Source: Candidatus Brocadiia bacterium (GTDB lineage: Bacteria > Planctomycetota > MHYJ01 > WSZJ01). From it: a stretch of DNA of 7,764 bases. The stretch lies in the NCBI GenBank assembly GCA_013360825.1, contig JABWAY010000191.1:1-7764 (forward strand), written 5' to 3'. The notes under the pieces were generated by a model that ran no database searches, was not told where the DNA came from, and was given only the letters and a program-made list of their open reading frames with translations. Every line of letters starts with the position of its first letter. Positions within the stretch are counted from its first letter, which is position 1. Positions 5,229 to 7,764 of this stretch are shown here, piece after piece. Both the position numbers and the translations under genes were made by a program.

Positions 5229-7667
5229 ATGGCCCCCGCGAAACGCACCCCGAAGACCCCTTCGAAGTCCGCGAAATCCGCCGAGCCCAAGGCGGAGAAG
5301 AAAGCGACCGCGGTGAAGAAGCGTGCGGTCAAGAAGGCCGCGGTGGTGAAGCAGCAGGATGAGGAGGGCGGGGACGAGGGGGCGCCGAAGACCCGGGGGC
5401 GGAGCGGCCCGGCGCTGGTGATCGTCGAGTCGCCGGCGAAGGCGAAGACGATCAACAAGATCCTCGGGGCGAAGTTCAAGGTGATGGCGTCGATGGGGCA
5501 TGTGCGGGACCTGCCGAAGTCGAAATTCGGGATCGACGTCGACAACGGATTTGCGCCGCAGTACATCGAGATCCGGGACCGGAAGGACGTGCTCAAGCTG
5601 CTGAAGGCGGCGGCGAAGAAGGCGCCCGAGGTGTACCTCGCGCCGGACCCTGACCGCGAGGGGGAGGCGATCGCGTGGCATCTTGCCGAGGCGCTGGCGG
5701 TCGGCGACCGGGCGCGGCGGGTGGCGTTCAACGAGATCACGCCGCGCGGGGTGACGGAGGCGTTCAAGAAGCCGCGCGAGATCGCGATGAACCTCGTGAA
5801 CGCGCAGCAGGCGCGGCGGCTCCTCGACCGGATCGTCGGGTACAAGCTGAGTCCGCTCCTCTGGCAGAAGGTGGCGCGCGGGCTGTCCGCCGGGCGCGTG
5901 CAGAGCGTGGCGACGAAGCTGGTCGTGGACCGCGAGAAGGAAATCGCCGCGTTCAAGGCGGAGGAGTACTGGAAGATCACGGCGCGGCTGACGGCGAAGC
6001 CCGGGGTGACGGAACCGCCCGAGGCGTTCAAGGCGGAGCTGAAGCGTGTCCGGGATGCGGTGGAGGTGTCGCTGCATTCGAAGACCGAGGTCCTCGACGA
6101 GGAGAAGCTGCTCGAGGAGAAGCTGCCCGAGAAGGACGCCGCCGAGGGGGAGGTCGAAAAGCGCGAGTTCCTCGTTCAGGACGGCGCGACGGCGAAGGGG
6201 CTCGTCGAGGAGCTGGAGAAGGCGGAGTTCAGGATCGTGAAGGTGGACCTGAAGCGGCGGCGGGACAACCCGCCGGCGCCGTTCACGACGTCGGTGCTGC
6301 AGCAGACGGCGAGCGTGCGGCTGCATTTCGCGACCCGGAAGACGATGGCGGTCGCGCAGCAGCTGTACGAAGGCGTCGACATCGGGGACGAGGGCGCGGT
6401 CGGTCTCATCACCTACATGCGCACGGACTCGTTCCGGATCAGCGAGGATGCGCTGAAGGACCTGCGGGGATTCATCGAGACGTCGTTCGGCGCGAAGTAC
6501 CTGGAGCCCGGCGGACGGGCCTGGGCGTCGCGCGCGGGAGCCCAGGAGGCGCACGAGGCGATCCGGCCGACCGGCGTCGAGCGGACGCCGGACAGCATCC
6601 GGAAGCACCTGACGGAGGAGCAGTTCAAGCTCTACCAGCTGATCTGGCAGCGGTTCGTCGCGACGCAGATGGCCGCGGCGGAGTACGACGTGACCTCGGC
6701 GGAGATCGAGGCCGGCCGGGCGACGTTCGCGGCGCGCGGGCGCGCCATGATCTTCGACGGCTGGACGCGCGTCGCCGGGCACCGCCTCAAGAAGGAGGAG
6801 CAGATCCTCCCGCCGCTCGCGCAGAACCAGGTCCTCAACCTCCTCGGCCTCGACCCCACCCAGCACTTCACCCAGCCCCCGCCGCGCTTCACGGAAGCCT
6901 CCCTCGTGAAGGCGCTGGAGCAGCACGGGATCGGGCGCCCGTCGACCTACGCGCCGATCGTCGCCACGATTCAGGACCGGGGCTACGTGAAGCAGGAGAA
7001 CCGGTCGCTCCACGCGACCGAGCTCGGGACGATCGTGACCGACAAGCTGGAGAAACACTTCTCGCAGATCGTGAACACCGACTTCACCCGGCAGATGGAG
7101 GAGAAGCTGGACCAGGTCGAGGAGTCGAAGACGGACTGGGTCGAACTTCTGACGAAGTTCCACGGGGACTTCATCGGGGAGATCGAGAAGGCGAAGACGG
7201 AGATGACGTCGGCGAAGGAGGAATCGAGCGCGAGCGCGGAGCCGTGCGAGAAATGCGGCAAGCCGATGGTGATGCGGTGGAACCGGTGGGGCGGGTTCTG
7301 GGGGTGCACGGGGTTCCCGGACTGCCGGACGACGCGGTCGAAGGATCCTCTGCCCGAGGTGAACGAGACGTGCGAGAAGTGCGGGAAGCCGATGGCGCTG
7401 AAGCGCGGGCGGTTCGGGCAGTTCCTGGCGTGCACGGGGTATCCGGACTGCAAGAACACGAAGAACGTGCTGAAGGGGACCGGGGACAAGATTGTGGTGG
7501 TGAACGAGACGTGCGAGAAGTGCGGGGCGGCGATGCGGGTGTGCCGTGGGAAGCGCGGGGCGTTCCTGGGGTGTTCGCGGTATCCGGAGTGCAAGAGCAC
7601 GAAGCCGATGCCGAAGGCGCCGAAGGAGGACGGGGGGGCGCCGGCGGAGGCGCCGGCGGGGGCGTGA
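5229..7667 (+). CDS. topA: DNA topoisomerase I (type IA)
   Basis: This enzyme relaxes negatively supercoiled DNA by passing strands through a transient single-strand break joined to a tyrosine. The 812-residue product has a Lys/Ala-rich tail at 1-60; a TOPRIM domain from about 62 with Glu67 (VIVESPAKAKT) and the metal-binding DPDREGE (Asp140, Asp142, Glu144); the family core with SAGRVQSVATKLV (220-232); the catalytic Tyr396 in GLITYMRTDS with Arg398; and HEAIRPT (442-448) and HGIGRPSTYAPI (566-577). Three zinc ribbons follow, with Cys at 673/676/693/699, 715/718/735/741 and 762/765/782/788. Length is close to E. coli TopA (about 865). ATG 5229 is chosen because the sequence from MAPAKRTPK on fits a basic tail; no good Shine-Dalgarno is visible and TTG 5160 is an alternative. 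All catalytic residues are present, so it should be active. Its stop overlaps the next gene's start by four bases, indicating translational coupling. Confidence 0.98.
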   Translation: MAPAKRTPKTPSKSAKSAEPKAEKKATAVKKRAVKKAAVVKQQDEEGGDEGAPKTRGRSGPALVIVESPAKAKTINKILGAKFKVMASMGHVRDLPKSKFGIDVDNGFAPQYIEIRDRKDVLKLLKAAAKKAPEVYLAPDPDREGEAIAWHLAEALAVGDRARRVAFNEITPRGVTEAFKKPREIAMNLVNAQQARRLLDRIVGYKLSPLLWQKVARGLSAGRVQSVATKLVVDREKEIAAFKAEEYWKITARLTAKPGVTEPPEAFKAELKRVRDAVEVSLHSKTEVLDEEKLLEEKLPEKDAAEGEVEKREFLVQDGATAKGLVEELEKAEFRIVKVDLKRRRDNPPAPFTTSVLQQTASVRLHFATRKTMAVAQQLYEGVDIGDEGAVGLITYMRTDSFRISEDALKDLRGFIETSFGAKYLEPGGRAWASRAGAQEAHEAIRPTGVERTPDSIRKHLTEEQFKLYQLIWQRFVATQMAAAEYDVTSAEIEAGRATFAARGRAMIFDGWTRVAGHRLKKEEQILPPLAQNQVLNLLGLDPTQHFTQPPPRFTEASLVKALEQHGIGRPSTYAPIVATIQDRGYVKQENRSLHATELGTIVTDKLEKHFSQIVNTDFTRQMEEKLDQVEESKTDWVELLTKFHGDFIGEIEKAKTEMTSAKEESSASAEPCEKCGKPMVMRWNRWGGFWGCTGFPDCRTTRSKDPLPEVNETCEKCGKPMALKRGRFGQFLACTGYPDCKNTKNVLKGTGDKIVVVNETCEKCGAAMRVCRGKRGAFLGCSRYPECKSTKPMPKAPKEDGGAPAEAPAGA

Positions 7668-7764
7668 GTCCGGCGGGGCGGGCGGTGTTTGTGACGGGGA
7701 CGGACACGGGGGTCGGGAAGACGTATGTCGCCTGCGGGCTGGCGCGGGCGTGGCGCGCGGCGGG
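7664..7764 (+). CDS. bioD: Dethiobiotin synthetase, N-terminal fragment cut by window edge
   Basis: BioD makes dethiobiotin from 7,8-diaminopelargonic acid, CO2 and ATP in the penultimate step of biotin synthesis. The first 33 codons are visible. They contain the family's distinctive phosphate loop FVTGTDTGVGKT (9-20), with Lys19 and Thr20 expected to bind ATP and Mg. The GTG start at 7664 overlaps the topA stop in GTGA, and a G-rich stretch just before it could serve as the ribosome site. A second GTG at 7685 is a possible alternative start, but it leaves only two residues before the motif. The rest of the gene lies outside the window. Other P-loop proteins (for example CobQ/MinD-like) share part of the motif, but GTDTGVGKT is most typical of BioD. 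Confidence 0.85.
   Translation, partial: MSPAGRAVFVTGTDTGVGKTYVACGLARAWRAA

Noticed and set aside
5088..7163. Very long minus-strand open frame opposite topA (691 codons)
   Set aside because: It is a mirror of the GC-rich topA codons, rich in Leu, Arg and Pro with no domain; topA on the other strand has all catalytic motifs.

Overview
This is a GC-rich bacterial chromosomal window. It looks like a member of Acidobacteriota, Planctomycetota or a related phylum. The reasons are the high GC content, an ECF sigma factor of the planctomycete/acidobacterial type paired with a Ser/Thr protein kinase, and a tRNA gene with no encoded CCA. The phylum is an inference, because no rRNA or other strong marker is present. 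No insertion sequence, phage gene or CRISPR array is visible.

Left part (1-1757, minus strand): an ECF-type sigma factor gene is followed 55 bp later by the gene for a Hanks-type Ser/Thr protein kinase, which runs off the left edge. The two probably form a signalling operon. A divergent pair of genes (1872-2918, plus strand) starts 114 bp from the sigma factor. The first encodes a short stand-alone protein resembling a response-regulator receiver domain with a degraded phosphorylation pocket. The second encodes a small membrane-anchored protein with a dockerin/EF-hand-like calcium loop and has a strong Shine-Dalgarno sequence.

Middle part (2919-4215): an 11-bp inverted repeat separates that pair from a convergent 27-codon gene for a very basic Lys-rich peptide. 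A 309-bp gap with two small inverted repeats follows, then a class I SAM-dependent methyltransferase gene on the plus strand.

Right part (4216-7764): about 700 bp have no recognisable gene. Next comes a tRNA with a CAU anticodon (probably Ile2, possibly elongator Met) and a mismatch in its anticodon stem. A full-length type IA DNA topoisomerase I gene (topA) follows, with a Lys/Ala-rich N-terminal extension and three C-terminal zinc ribbons. Its stop codon overlaps the GTG start of a dethiobiotin synthetase gene (bioD), cut by the right edge.

The housekeeping genes (tRNA, topA, bioD) look ordinary. The most interesting part is the sigma factor/kinase operon facing a degenerate receiver and a calcium-loop membrane protein, which could be one signalling module. 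That link is inferred from gene order alone.
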